A stretch of 64,000 nt of DNA from Blattamonas nauphoetae. Its lineage: Eukaryota; Preaxostyla; Oxymonadida. Of the stretch, positions 53,477 through 62,856 are shown in pieces. Location of the stretch: contig JARBJD010000012.1 in NCBI GenBank assembly GCA_033064195.1, positions 62,001 to 126,000 on the forward strand, in the 5' to 3' direction. The notes beneath the pieces are model-generated. The model was given only the letters and a program-made list of their open reading frames with translations. It made no database searches and was not told the DNA's origin. Positions within the stretch are counted from its first letter, which is position 1, and each line of letters starts with the position of its first letter. The translations under genes were made by a program, and so were the position numbers.

Positions 53477-56028
53477 TAGGCTTGTCTGACCGACACTGAC
53501 CGGTCAGTTTTCACCGAAAAGTACTGACGGTCACTGACCGGAGATATTTTGGAACCCATAATCGAGATTTCCAATTTATCCGAAGCAAATTCAAGTTGAA
53601 TCTAGAAATGTGTGATTCCCGTTGTCCGTTAAAGAAACCAGTCTTAAAGTGCTGAAATAACTAAATTCGTGACCCTTACATCATCTTTAACAGGAAATAC
53701 CTCACCGAAACCTTAGAATAGAGATTGGAGACAACACGAATGATCAATGGGTTCGGTCCGATAATGGTTTACAGACAAGGTTTCTCGTGAAAAAGTTGAG
53801 TATAAAACGGATTATCAATTCACATGATGTCACTTCATGAAGTGAGAGAATCGGAAAGTTGCAAAAGTTTGAAGCGGGATCCAATCGGAACAAGATAAAC
53901 GAGAAGCGTTGAGTCAACTGAGTGTTGCACGTCAGAACCCGAATACAGAGTTGGCGTCGTCGATCCACTCTCTGACGGGAATCTCCCTGTCGTGATCAGT
54001 CCCGTCGCATTCATGAAGACTCCTCCATGCTCCCCACCCAACAGTGTTCGTCTCTTCTGGTGTGTTTCCATATCCCACGCTGTCGATGAGGAACGATGCG
54101 GTGCCAGCATCGAACTTCATGAAGATGCCTCCTCCGCCCCACAATCCCTGACACGACATTAAACGAAAATTCTTGATTTCGATGGTGGTGACATTGAAAG
54201 TGGACGTTCCTCCTCCAAATCGCACTGTTGTGCATGTGTCAAAATCATAATGATCCACAGGAAATCATTTCCAGCTAGTCAATGTTCATAATACACAATC
54301 CTCCTCCTTCCATTCCGGAAGTGCAACCTGTGAACTTCATATTGTGCAGAGACACCTATCCTGACGCTGGCTTCACATAAAGTTGGACCCTGTGACTGAG
54401 AGAGTTTTCTCCCTCAAATGACGTTCCACCGCAGAACCCGTCGAAAGCCATGCAATCCTCAGACTTCGACCCTTCCACTTCGATGGCATCGACAGTATGG
54501 AAAAAAGGCCCTCCTCCATCCTTATAAGTCCCAGGGGCAGTGTAGGAGATGAACTCGCAGATGTCGATGACGATTTTGTTGGAATTAATGACTGAGAGTC
54601 CGCCTCCATCATCTTTGAGAGAAAGTTGACAATCAGCGATACCCAGGCTTCCTCCAGTCCCCTTCGACTGGCAGGACGTGAAAGAAGTGCAAGAGATCGC
54701 TGCCGAAGAGGAAATGTTGTAGAGCGTGTGTCCACCTCCAAATGTGTCAGAAATACAGTCAATGAATTGGGTGTTGGTAATAATCAACGTGGCTGTGTGG
54801 TTGATCATCCCTCCTCCTCCTCGGCAATCAATGACTGTTGGGGCGAGTACTTCGCACTTGTTGCAGGTGATCATGTCCAGAGTGACAGTTGTTGTATGAT
54901 TCACTGCAAACTCATCGCCGTACACATCCTCAGATTGGTATAGATCAAATTTGGTGGTTTCAATCGAAACAGGCAGTGCAGCCACGACAAAGATGGCTCC
55001 CCCATGGATGAAGGATGTTGAGACGGAATATTCTGTGAAATTGCATCCAGTGACCGATAATGTGCCGTCAGCGTTGTGAAAGTGATGACACCTCCATCCT
55101 CCGTCGATGTCATGTCAGTTAAGATGCACATGGTGAAAGTGGATGACGATGTGAGAACAAATGGAGGAGTGGATGAAGGGTATGCCTGTCTGGTTGAATC
55201 CACCGAACAATACGAAAAAGTGGAATTGGTGAAGATGAAGTCTCCACAGTGGTTGATATTCGGAGTGAGGAGGCAACAGAAGCCGTTTGAGCTGTCTGTG
55301 GAGGACAATCAAGGAAGAGTATATTGTGGTGTCTGTGCTGACGGTGGCATGGATCGACGTGTGGCAGTGAGTGACGAGATGATGTGGAAAGCTGAGGCAG
55401 AGCAAGAGACTGACAGCTTGAATAAACGGGCAGGATCTTCTGGTTGAATAAGGTCGGCAAAATTGACCTGGTTAGAACCAAATTGAGTGGAGGAGATATT
55501 CACTGAGGTGGATGTCAGTGTTGCGTCAGGAGTACTTCTGGATGGAGTTTTAGGGCGACTTGTACTCGGTACGTCCTTGAGGCTGTTTGAGGGTGAAATG
55601 ATTGTTATTTGGTTCAGTTAAGCAGATGAGGTGTAGTGATCAGCTCTGGAAGATGGTGGGAGGATCAATCAGCGAGTTGTTCTCATGTTTTGAAACAATC
55701 AGTCTTCACTCCTCTCCTTCGGGGTTTCAATCTTGACCAGATGAAAGAAGGAGAAAACAGACATTTGGGGTCATATCTCCAATTCTATGTCGCAATTAAG
55801 CCAATATGCGCGAGAATGACATGATCAAACCAGTCATTTTTGTGATTGAGCTTAGCAAATTGAAAAAAGGATGCCAAACAATTTCAATCAGCAAAATGTG
55901 ACAGGTCTTGCTGTTTTCATTCAGATGTCTTGCTATTAGCATGTGATTTACCGATTAGATGTGATCAGACCCTTTGAAATATTACTTACTGACACTGACC
56001 GCCGCTTTTGGCCGGTCAGACAAGCCTA
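53477..56028 (-). mobile_element. Transposon B: second hAT-like element carrying a beta-helix gene
   Basis: This 2552-base element has the same ends as transposon A (TAGGCTTGTCTGACCG, one mismatch in the next base) and its own perfect 8-base duplication CCACCACC at 53469-53476 and 56029-56036. Its left end matches the right end of A for more than 70 bases (the segment with CGGTCAGTTTTCACCGAAAA), and its right end matches A's left end. It is therefore the same family in opposite orientation. Its cargo gene is also reversed, so cargo orientation relative to the ends is conserved. It lies between the internal complementary region and right terminal repeat of the DIRS element. No transposase is seen. 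Confidence 0.88.
53932..55503 (-). pseudogene. Decayed beta-helix surface-protein gene inside transposon B
   Basis: Fragments in several minus-strand frames read as one protein family: FCCLLTPNINHCGDFIFTNS near 55280, CEVLAPTVIDCRGGGGMI then FIDCISDTFGGGH near 54850-54740, CTSFTSCQSKGTGGSLGI, and CQGLWGGGGIFMKF near 54130. The repeated pattern of a Cys, a short gap and a Gly-Gly-Gly turn is typical of right-handed parallel beta-helix (polymorphic-membrane-protein-like) repeats in oxymonad surface proteins. Frame changes near 55310, 54950 and 54330, plus stops, indicate decay. No N-terminal signal peptide was identified. Confidence 0.6.
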
Positions 56029-56108
56029 CCACCACCCACCACAGGAACCAAAAAGAAAGGCAGAAGAAGACAAACTTAATCACTTCATCTCTTCTTTCAA
56101 CTCCCAAC

Positions 56109-56250
56109 GGAGTAACAAGGGGTTGATCGATTCTATCAATTAAACAACAGTTTTTATTCATAATTGCTTCATTATTGCTTGATATTACAACAATTCACGG
56201 ATATTCTACTCAATATTTCTTCATCTCTTCTTTCAATGCCATTATCGTGA
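56109..56250 (-). repeat. DIRS right inverted terminal repeat plus end extension
   Basis: 56109-56227 is the inverted copy of 46097-46215. The extension 56228-56250, together with bases from 56212, is complemented at 53426-53464. Confidence 0.92.
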
Positions 56251-56392
56251 ACATTCATTGGGCGAAGTGACAAGAGTAATCCAAGCCTCCATCTGCCGAT
56301 AGAATATAATGCCAATGCCAGAGAATGTCATCCATCTCTAACAGAGTCGAAGTGAAAGCAAGACAATAGACTTCCCAGTCCGAAAACACGAC

Positions 56393-57190
56393 TTAAATGA
56401 AGAGCGCAAGAATGATGAATAGAGCTAATCTAAAAGATAAAACAGAGGCAGTTCCGATAGTCATAAATTCTGCTGAGGCAGTTTCACTCCCAATGCTGAC
56501 TGTAGCGAGGTAAGATTGATAAGCGCGAACGTCGTATTCTTTCCTCAGATAGGTTCCCGAAATGGTTGGTTCAGTCCCTCCTGACACAGCAACATTCTTC
56601 AATATATAAGATTGTCGGCTTGAAATTGAGGATTTCGGGGTGATTGCCATTGCGATTGAGCCAACAGTGTCTGGAGTGAAACCAACTCCATGAGCGGTGA
56701 TTGTGACGGTTTGTTTTTTCCCGTCCTTTTCAGATGTGATGTTTTGTGTTATATCAGTGACAATAAGCGTGGGTTTTACAGGTGTTGTGAAGATTTTGGC
56801 TGCAGCTTCGATTAGTGTTATGTCTTTTGAAGTTTGCTGTCGATAAGCTTTTCCACTCTCAATGGAAAGTTCCATATCATACGATATTTTAGATGTTTCA
56901 TTGATATCGATCTCATAATACACTTCATAGCTCGCTCCCACTGGTTCGATCCATCCAACGAAGCTCATCATCGAAGCACTGTTTTTGTCTTGAACAGAAA
57001 TTTCCAGGCGTGTATATGGACCTAGGCCGTCGGCTGTGAGTGTAAGATTGAGACGTGTTTTGTCTGTTCCAAGAAATGAACAGGTTGAAGTTTTGACAAT
57101 GATGTCCTTCTCATCATCTTCATTAAGTTGGGAAAAATTATAAATAGATGATGGATGTGAGAAGGTAGTACAGAGAAGGAGTAGCAACAT
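56393..57190 (-). CDS. Secreted or membrane-anchored protein, 265 residues
   Basis: This single-exon gene begins with a signal peptide (MLLLLLCTTFSHPSS). Two Ig-like beta-rich repeats follow, around LNLTLTADGLGPYTRLEISV and VTITAHGVGFTPDTVGSIAM. It ends with a hydrophobic tail (VLSFRLALFIILALFI) without a charged end, which fits a GPI-anchor signal or a single membrane helix. The repeats resemble the C-terminal parts of oxymonad beta-helix surface proteins (impression, not a search). It lies 142 bases from the DIRS right end and 61 bases from the end of MSH2 on the same strand. Function unknown. Confidence 0.65.
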   Translation of the reverse strand: MLLLLLCTTFSHPSSIYNFSQLNEDDEKDIIVKTSTCSFLGTDKTRLNLTLTADGLGPYTRLEISVQDKNSASMMSFVGWIEPVGASYEVYYEIDINETSKISYDMELSIESGKAYRQQTSKDITLIEAAAKIFTTPVKPTLIVTDITQNITSEKDGKKQTVTITAHGVGFTPDTVGSIAMAITPKSSISSRQSYILKNVAVSGGTEPTISGTYLRKEYDVRAYQSYLATVSIGSETASAEFMTIGTASVLSFRLALFIILALFI

Positions 57191-57251
57191 ATTTTACAAT
57201 TTGTTTGGATTTTGATCGAACCCATGATACGTAAATGAAAAAGATTCAGAG

Positions 57252-60228
57252 TCAAGTGTCAGCGTTTAGTGAAGTAAGATAATGAAATATTTGTTGTTCA
57301 TTCATATTCTCGGTGGAAAGTGATCCTAAATCACGTATACTTCGTTCAATCTGACGAATTGTCACGAGATCCGAATCTGGAAGGTGTTGCTGACTCTCCT
57401 TTCCCTCCAATTCTCTCAATCTCCTTGTCGCGGAATCAGTCACGCGTTGTGGAAATCCAGCCATTTGGGCAACATTCACACCAAAAGATTGGGAACAGGG
57501 TCCAGGCTGAACTTTGAAAAGGAAAGTGATCTGATCTGCCTGCTCGAAAACTGACACGTGAGCATTGGAAATTGATGGGAATGTGGCAGTCATCTCTGTG
57601 AGTTCTGAGGAGAGGAAAAAAGATCAAGAAAGGATAATGGGAAGGGAGACAGATGCAAATAGACGAGTCAACATGATTCAAAAAATGGACATTCCACCCA
57701 AAACAAAAAAAGAGTCAAAATTCATCTCAGCAGACCGTGAAAATGAGTTGCAAAGAGTGTCGGAGCCCCAATCTCCGTCGTTATTTTCTCTGCAATGGCA
57801 TAGGCAATCCCACAGCCATCGTGTGTCGACGTGCCTCTCCCCAGTTCGTCCACAATCGTCAGTGAGTGTTCCGTCGCCGAAGCTAAAATGGAAGCAGTGT
57901 CGATCATCTCCGCCATGAATGTGGAGACCCCTCTGAACAGACAGTCACCAGCTCCCACACGACACAAGATCCGATCTCGCAGTGTCAGGACACATCCCCA
58001 TTTTTGGAGGAGGATGAGCTCAGACCGACTGAGTGATTGTTGGACGGATGAGTGCACTGTCCCGGGAGAACACGGCACAAAGCATCCAACGTGAGCGAGG
58101 AGCGTGACAAGGCCAGCTGAGCGGATGAACGTGGACTTTCCGCCCATGTTCGGTCCTGTGACGAGGAGGAAGGAGGGTGTCACGTGAGAGTCGGAGTTGG
58201 AGTTGACCTGATCTGGGGACAGTTGGTCCATCTTCCCACTTCGAAGAACCAAATCGTTGGGAATGAAGTGAGTGCCGTCCTGAACCTCGAGCATTGGATG
58301 CCGCATGTTCTGAAACGCGATCAACCCCGCAACGTCCCTCAGCTCTTCATCAGCCTCGTCAGAATGGTCGATGAGGAGTGGGCGAGTGTATGGGATTGGG
58401 GCGCATGAAGAGACTTGAGCAAAAGAGCACAGCACATCCACTTCGCCCATCAGCGAGGCGAGTTCCTCCATAATCGGCACGTACGATCCGACAACTTCGA
58501 GTGCCTTCGATTCGAGCTCCTTCTGCTTCGATTGGTACTCTGTCTCGCAGGCGAAGAACCGATCGGAAGCCACTTTCAGAGCGGGGAAGGTGAACTTGAT
58601 GCCGTCTTTGCGGGACTCGAGAAGTGTGAACAGTTCCTCGCCGCGAATCAGCTTCTCGTCTTTTCGGCTCATTTTGAAGCAGAATCCGTGCTGGACGCTC
58701 TCTTCCAGACGAAGACGTGTTTCGTCTGCACTCACTCGAACAACCTTCTTCCCCTTTCCCTTCGTTTCCACAGGATCCACGCCAAACAACTCGTTCGACA
58801 ATTTGGTGTGCAGATCGGCGATGGTCTGCCTTTCCAGTTCCCGCTGCTGTGCAATGTGTGTCAGCGACTTGTCAAAGCTGGGCTTGATCATGTACATCCG
58901 CTCGTTCTTCGCCCTGTTCAGATCAAGCACAGTTTCGACCAGCGAGACGAAGTTTGCAAAGTCGTCGATGATGTTCTTGAGCGGTTGGAGGAAAGTCTGT
59001 TCGAGTGTCTGTGCTGACGCTGCTCCGACCACGGTCTGTGACACTTTATCGCGAGTCAGAAGATGGTTGACCAATCCCACAATCTCAGGGAGCATCTTCA
59101 CGCATTCGTAGAGATGGTATGCATCTTCCAGAGACCCACGTCCACGAGCATATCGAAGAGCGGTCTTTTCAATGTCCACAAAGAATTTCAGATATTGATC
59201 TTGTAGTCCTTGTCGGAGTTGGGGCGTTTCGACAAGAAACTGGACGATGTCAAGACGACGATCTGCAAAACTGATGGATAGAAAGGCAGACTAAGTTCTG
59301 TTTTGTTTGCGGAGGGTTGTCGAAGCCATTGTCGAAGTTTTCGTTCACCCATTCCGGTTTTGCATTGGTTGAGAAGCCCAAAAAGTGTGATGGTTTTTGG
59401 GCCTGGAGAAATATCAAAGAATAAGAATATACCGTCCACTCCTGCTTCAAAAACGCCAAGAGCATATATCGCCGAGGCATCTAACATCAGAAATTCGTTT
59501 GTATTTATCTCCGTGAGAGTAAATTGTCCATTTGAATTTGGAGATGTTATGTCCTGGAAAATTCAAATAAAAGGAGAATACAGGGTATGCTTTGAACAGA
59601 ATCTGAAGAGCTGCCAAAGCATTTACCTTTTCAAATATTGTTGTGGCTATCTCGCAGAAGGTTGTTCAGATATAAATGTGAAAACAAAAAGGAGACCTGG
59701 AATCTCGTTTTCATCAGATAGAAGATCACACAATTGATTAAACGTTTGCTGAGTGGCAGCTTTTGCTAATGAAGTTCCAAAAAACGAGGTGGAGAACAAA
59801 ATATGGAGAAAATTGGAGATACGTTTAGCGATTTCCCGTGGCGTGACATTACATCTATGGAGTACTTGTTGGACTTTTTGATCTTCATACGAGGTTCCTG
59901 CTACAAACAACACCTCTGGAATGCCGCATATACTCTGTAAAATCGCGGTTTCGAGTGTGGTGTAGTTTTTTGAATCGAGAAACTCTCCCAAAGCAATTAT
60001 TTTCTTGTCTTGATCAATCCATGCAATCGCTGATGTTCTTTCATGGTTCTTGAAGAATGTTGAGACAGCGATATGATGTTGAGGTTCGTCCTGCATGAAA
60101 AAAAGATTATTACGGGTGAATGGATTTTGAATCGGTTTGGTGGGTCTTGATCGCTATCACTCAACGAATACCAAGAAACTTGTCAGTTGTGAATGGAGAG
60201 AAACACACTGTGTCCCTCGTGTTGACAT
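57252..60228 (-). CDS. MSH2: MSH2 mismatch-repair ATPase, lacking domain I
   Basis: Seven exons (60228-60172, 60090-59697, 59646-59582, 59553-59433, 59402-59292, 59262-57736, 57604-57252) give 875 residues. MSH2 pairs with MSH6 or MSH3 to recognise mismatches. Visible are the connector (TSAIAWIDQDKKIIALGEFL), the lever start MLDASAIYALGVFEAG, NQCKTGMGERKLRQWLRQPS, then HPMLEVQDGTHFIPND. The ATPase has Walker A TGPNMGGKST, ST-x-MAEM and Walker B/signature DELGRGTSTHDG, then LFATHFHELTEM across the last intron. Unlike standard MSH2, only about 30 residues precede the connector domain, so domain I is missing. A roughly 20-residue insertion follows FVPCSPG. Introns start GTATTC, GTCTCC, GTATTC, GTATAT, GTCTGC and GTCTGC; one is only 29 bases. 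Confidence 0.88.
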
Positions 60229-60561
60229 TGTTCCATGTTGGACTCGACTAATTCTGGACGTGTTGTGAAAAAACTCTCCAAAAATATAAAACAAAGAAGA
60301 TCTGGTGTTTATTTTGGTATGAATGGCGATACACGAAAGTTTTCTTTGTGAAACGGGTGAATAATTGGAGAAAATGCCAGATGCCGTCCAAGGAGCTTGA
60401 TCTACTAAATGGATGATCTCTGAGAGACGAACCTAAATTTGTTCCATGTTCTAGAAAGATTCAAGTGAAAGGAGGGGATGTAACTCCCAAACAGGGAATA
60501 GCTGGATCTGACAAGTGATGGAAGGAGCAGAGTTGGATAGTTGTGAAAATTGGTTGGGGTA
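60229..60561. other. Gap between MSH2 and Elongin-A-like genes
   Basis: No further MSH2 coding is seen. Translating the minus strand in all frames gives only short frames without similarity to MSH2 domain I. It presumably holds the MSH2 promoter and the 3' end of the Elongin-A-like gene. Confidence 0.5.
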
Positions 60562-61077
60562 TCACTTTCGATCGGAAAAGTATCCTCGTGATGAAGGAGA
60601 TGATGCCAGAAGAAATGATGTTGGCCTTGGAATCGATGACGAGACAGCACGTTTCTTTGCAGAACTTGGAAACACTGCACGGACTCGTGATCTATCAGAA
60701 AAGAAGAATTCTGGGTTAGATTTTGCTGTATTGAGAAGAGCTGTGGCACGTTCTTCCCGTTCCCTTTGCTGTTGTAGATAGTATTTTCTCCAGCTTCCGA
60801 AAAGACTTGGGATGTTTTCGATTTGTTCATCGGACAGTTTTCGTTTAAGGTTAAAAACATCCATACAATGCTGTTTCCAGAGATGATCTGTTGGTATATC
60901 ATCTCTTGATGGATTTAAATTGTGGATGCGTTCAAGGTCAACGAATTCACATTCCTCGAAGAGACCATCGAGGAAATGCGACGGAGTCGTCCCAAGCTGA
61001 TAGATCATTTGAGGATTGTGAATAATAGTGTCCCTGGCAATCGAATAAAGTGACGACGGTGGGGTTGGAGTTTCCAT
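60562..61077 (-). CDS. Elongin-A-like protein
   Basis: The single exon encodes 171 residues beginning METPTPPSSLYSIARDTIIH. The order LYSIARDTIIHNP, then LEECEFVDLERIHNLNP-like sequence (here FEECEFVDLERIHNLNP), HLWKQHCMDVF, then SWRKYYLQQQREREERATAL matches the conserved Elongin A core: the BC-box-like helix, the F-box-like part and the LWKxHC/WR-x-YL signature. Elongin A works with Elongin B/C in transcription elongation and in a cullin ubiquitin ligase. Compared with animal Elongin A the long N-terminal TFIIS-like region is absent, as in fungal Ela1. The C-terminus is Ser/Arg-rich. Confidence 0.75.
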   Translation of the reverse strand: METPTPPSSLYSIARDTIIHNPQMIYQLGTTPSHFLDGLFEECEFVDLERIHNLNPSRDDIPTDHLWKQHCMDVFNLKRKLSDEQIENIPSLFGSWRKYYLQQQREREERATALLNTAKSNPEFFFSDRSRVRAVFPSSAKKRAVSSSIPRPTSFLLASSPSSRGYFSDRK

Positions 61078-61276
61078 TCGAGATGAATTGGATCAAACCA
61101 ATTGATAGAGAATAGATCCTAATTGTGAGCGAGATCCGGGTATACATTTGGATTTTTGACAAAAAAACGAACGAGTGACTGATATATGTCATGTATTGAC
61201 ATTTAGTGAGAAAATGAGGACATAAATTGCGTCACAATCTGGTGACGAATTAAGACATTTGAGATGATAGGCCGGG

Positions 61277-61481
61277 CTATTCCGGATCAGATTTCTCACA
61301 TGTGCAGCGTTCCTCTGGAGGAACACCTTTCAGGGCGGCCTCAATATGCTTTCCACAGCCTTTCCAGGTCCTTCAAAAAAATCTAACTAGAAAAGGATGA
61401 ATACCATTTTTGGCTGAATGAATGAAACAATGACGAACAAAAAACTTCATACCATTTTTTGCATTTGGTTTTCTGGCACAT
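61277..61481 (-). CDS. 40-residue Cys/Trp-rich small protein with one intron
   Basis: Two exons (61481-61453, 61370-61277) join through an intron beginning GTATGA to give 40 residues. The sequence runs MCQKTKCKKWTWKGCGKHI and continues ALKGVPPEERCTCEK. The K-W-x-W-K-G-C-G-x-H and GVPxxxRCxC pattern matches a small conserved protein found in many eukaryotes and bacteria, with Cys residues placed to bind a metal. I know of no established function. The short first exon ends in TG and is completed to a Trp codon by exon 2, which restores the conserved Trp. It is too short for most automatic gene callers. Confidence 0.7.
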
Positions 61482-61697
61482 TTCGAGATGGTTTTAAGAT
61501 ACCCATAACTGATTTCGCTGTGTCATTTCGAGCTGATGAGGCGAAACGCGCAATAAAATCAGAAATCATATCCATCAATCTCTCTATCTTCATACCAAAA
61601 TATCCCGAGGTTGTCTGATGATTCGAGAATGAGAAATCAAGGTGACTTGTCTCCAAATCGCATTCGATCGAAAGGTGACCGAATCGGCGATGTAATG

Positions 61698-62755
61698 TCA
61701 ATAATTTCTGGTTTCAGAGTTGTTTTTGAACGACGAATCACCTGCAACGTTCGGCCTGGAGAAGGCTGAGAAATAAGAACGAGGAGCGCAAACACGAAAT
61801 GATGACTTGATCAGTTCGAACTCGATCGTGACTTCATCATTGTCAGCATCCTTTGTGGGTGGGATGGGATGGACGAAAAACCGCTCATCGCATGCACTGT
61901 TCCAGACAGCTCCCAGTCGAGCGAAAGGGCCGTTCTTCCCGTTGCTGACATGATTGATCGTCTGAGAAAGAAGAATGGGGAAATGAGGATACTATCACTT
62001 TGGCAGCACAGTTTCGAGAGAGGAGTTGGAGAGAGCGAGTGAGTTTCCCAACAACGGGGTTTGATTGATCGATGTCAGAAAGCGAGCCAAGGAGGCCATC
62101 GATATTGTCGATGCAGATGAGAGTGCGTGGAAGAGGTGGTTGTTCGGGTGAGAGGATGGAAGATGCTGTTTGAAGGACATTTATACGATGATTGACGTGA
62201 GAGGAATATTCAATTTTCATTCGCTTCTGACCAATCTCGAGATCTTCTTGGCTGGTCAAGAACTGGTCCATGTTGGTATTATCGTCAATTTTATGCAAGG
62301 TATCCGTAGGCAACGGATAGACAAAACTATCCAAGAAGGTCAGAAGATCAAATGGATTGTGAATAATGGAGCAAAAGAGGCGCGATAAGAGGTCCATTGG
62401 ATTGTTACATAAGTCCGTTTTTGAGGGCGAAAATAGCGATGATTCGAGTCCAAAGACTGTTGCAAACATGTCACTTGGAAAAGAGTTCCCCACAAAGTAG
62501 GCAAAATTGTCGGGATTCGTTTGGAGATGTTCGAGGATCAGATTGGCAAGAATCTGACAAAATGAACAAAGAAATGATCAAAACGGTTGTTTTATAACTA
62601 CCGGAAGAACTTGAAATCTCAATAAATCCAGTGGTATGGGGGAAGAGGAGGTCCTGTAGTGAATGTGTATTTGCTGATAAAGGAGAACCTTGGACAGAGG
62701 AAACTTCAGGAACAGAAGGTATTGCAGAAGTATCATCAGATGCAATCGGTTCCAT
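61698..62755 (-). CDS. XRCC2: RAD51-paralogue / XRCC2-like recombination protein
   Basis: Exons 62755-62585, 62553-61999 and 61961-61698 join in frame to 329 residues from the ATG at 62755 (an upstream GTG at 62797 is in frame but is not an ATG). Features are TTGFIEISSSSGSYKTT followed by LANLILEHLQ as the Walker A region, and RLFCSIIHNPFDLLTFLDSF. LICIDNIDGLL is Walker B, and FARLGAVWNSACDERFFVH resembles the closing strand of RAD51 paralogues. The layout and spacing most resemble XRCC2, which works with RAD51 in recombination repair. The P-loop is degenerate: Tyr replaces the second Gly before the Lys. Introns start GTTTTG and GTGATA. Confidence 0.65.
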
Positions 62756-62856
62756 GGAAAATAGAGTCTCAGATGCACGAAGACGATCAAACCACACTTT
62801 TTTTCAGAAGACGTCGTTTCTCGTTTCTGCCTATTTTTGAGATTCCTTCGTCATCT
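62756..62856. promoter_or_regulatory. 101-base divergent intergenic region
   Basis: The XRCC2-like and MYG1 genes start back to back with 101 bases between ATGs, so a shared promoter region is likely. It contains a T-rich tract but no obvious TATA box. Confidence 0.4.

Larger units (their letters stand above)
46054..56250 (+). mobile_element. DIRS-type tyrosine-recombinase retroelement, interrupted by two DNA transposons
   Basis: The outer ends are inverted repeats: 119 bases at 46097-46215 match 56109-56227 in reverse complement. The left end extends to 46054 and the right end to 56250, both at a TGA triplet. An internal complementary region at 53366-53464 contains the complement of the left end joined to the complement of the right end, sharing that triplet. 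This is the arrangement DIRS elements use for their circular intermediate. Inside lie a gag-like frame, reverse transcriptase with RNase H, and a tyrosine recombinase. No target duplication flanks it, as expected for recombinase-mediated insertion. Subtracting insertions A and B with one target copy each leaves about 4.9 kb, a normal DIRS size. Several frame breaks suggest a decayed copy. Confidence 0.92.

Noticed and set aside
46054-56250. Reading the whole block as one 10-kb DNA transposon because of its long outer inverted repeats
   Set aside because: The internal complementary region, recombinase and lack of target duplication fit a DIRS element. The inner elements have their own 8-base duplications.
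62756-62797. Longer start for the XRCC2-like protein
   Set aside because: The frame is open to 62797, but it begins with GTG and has an in-frame stop just upstream. The first ATG is at 62755.
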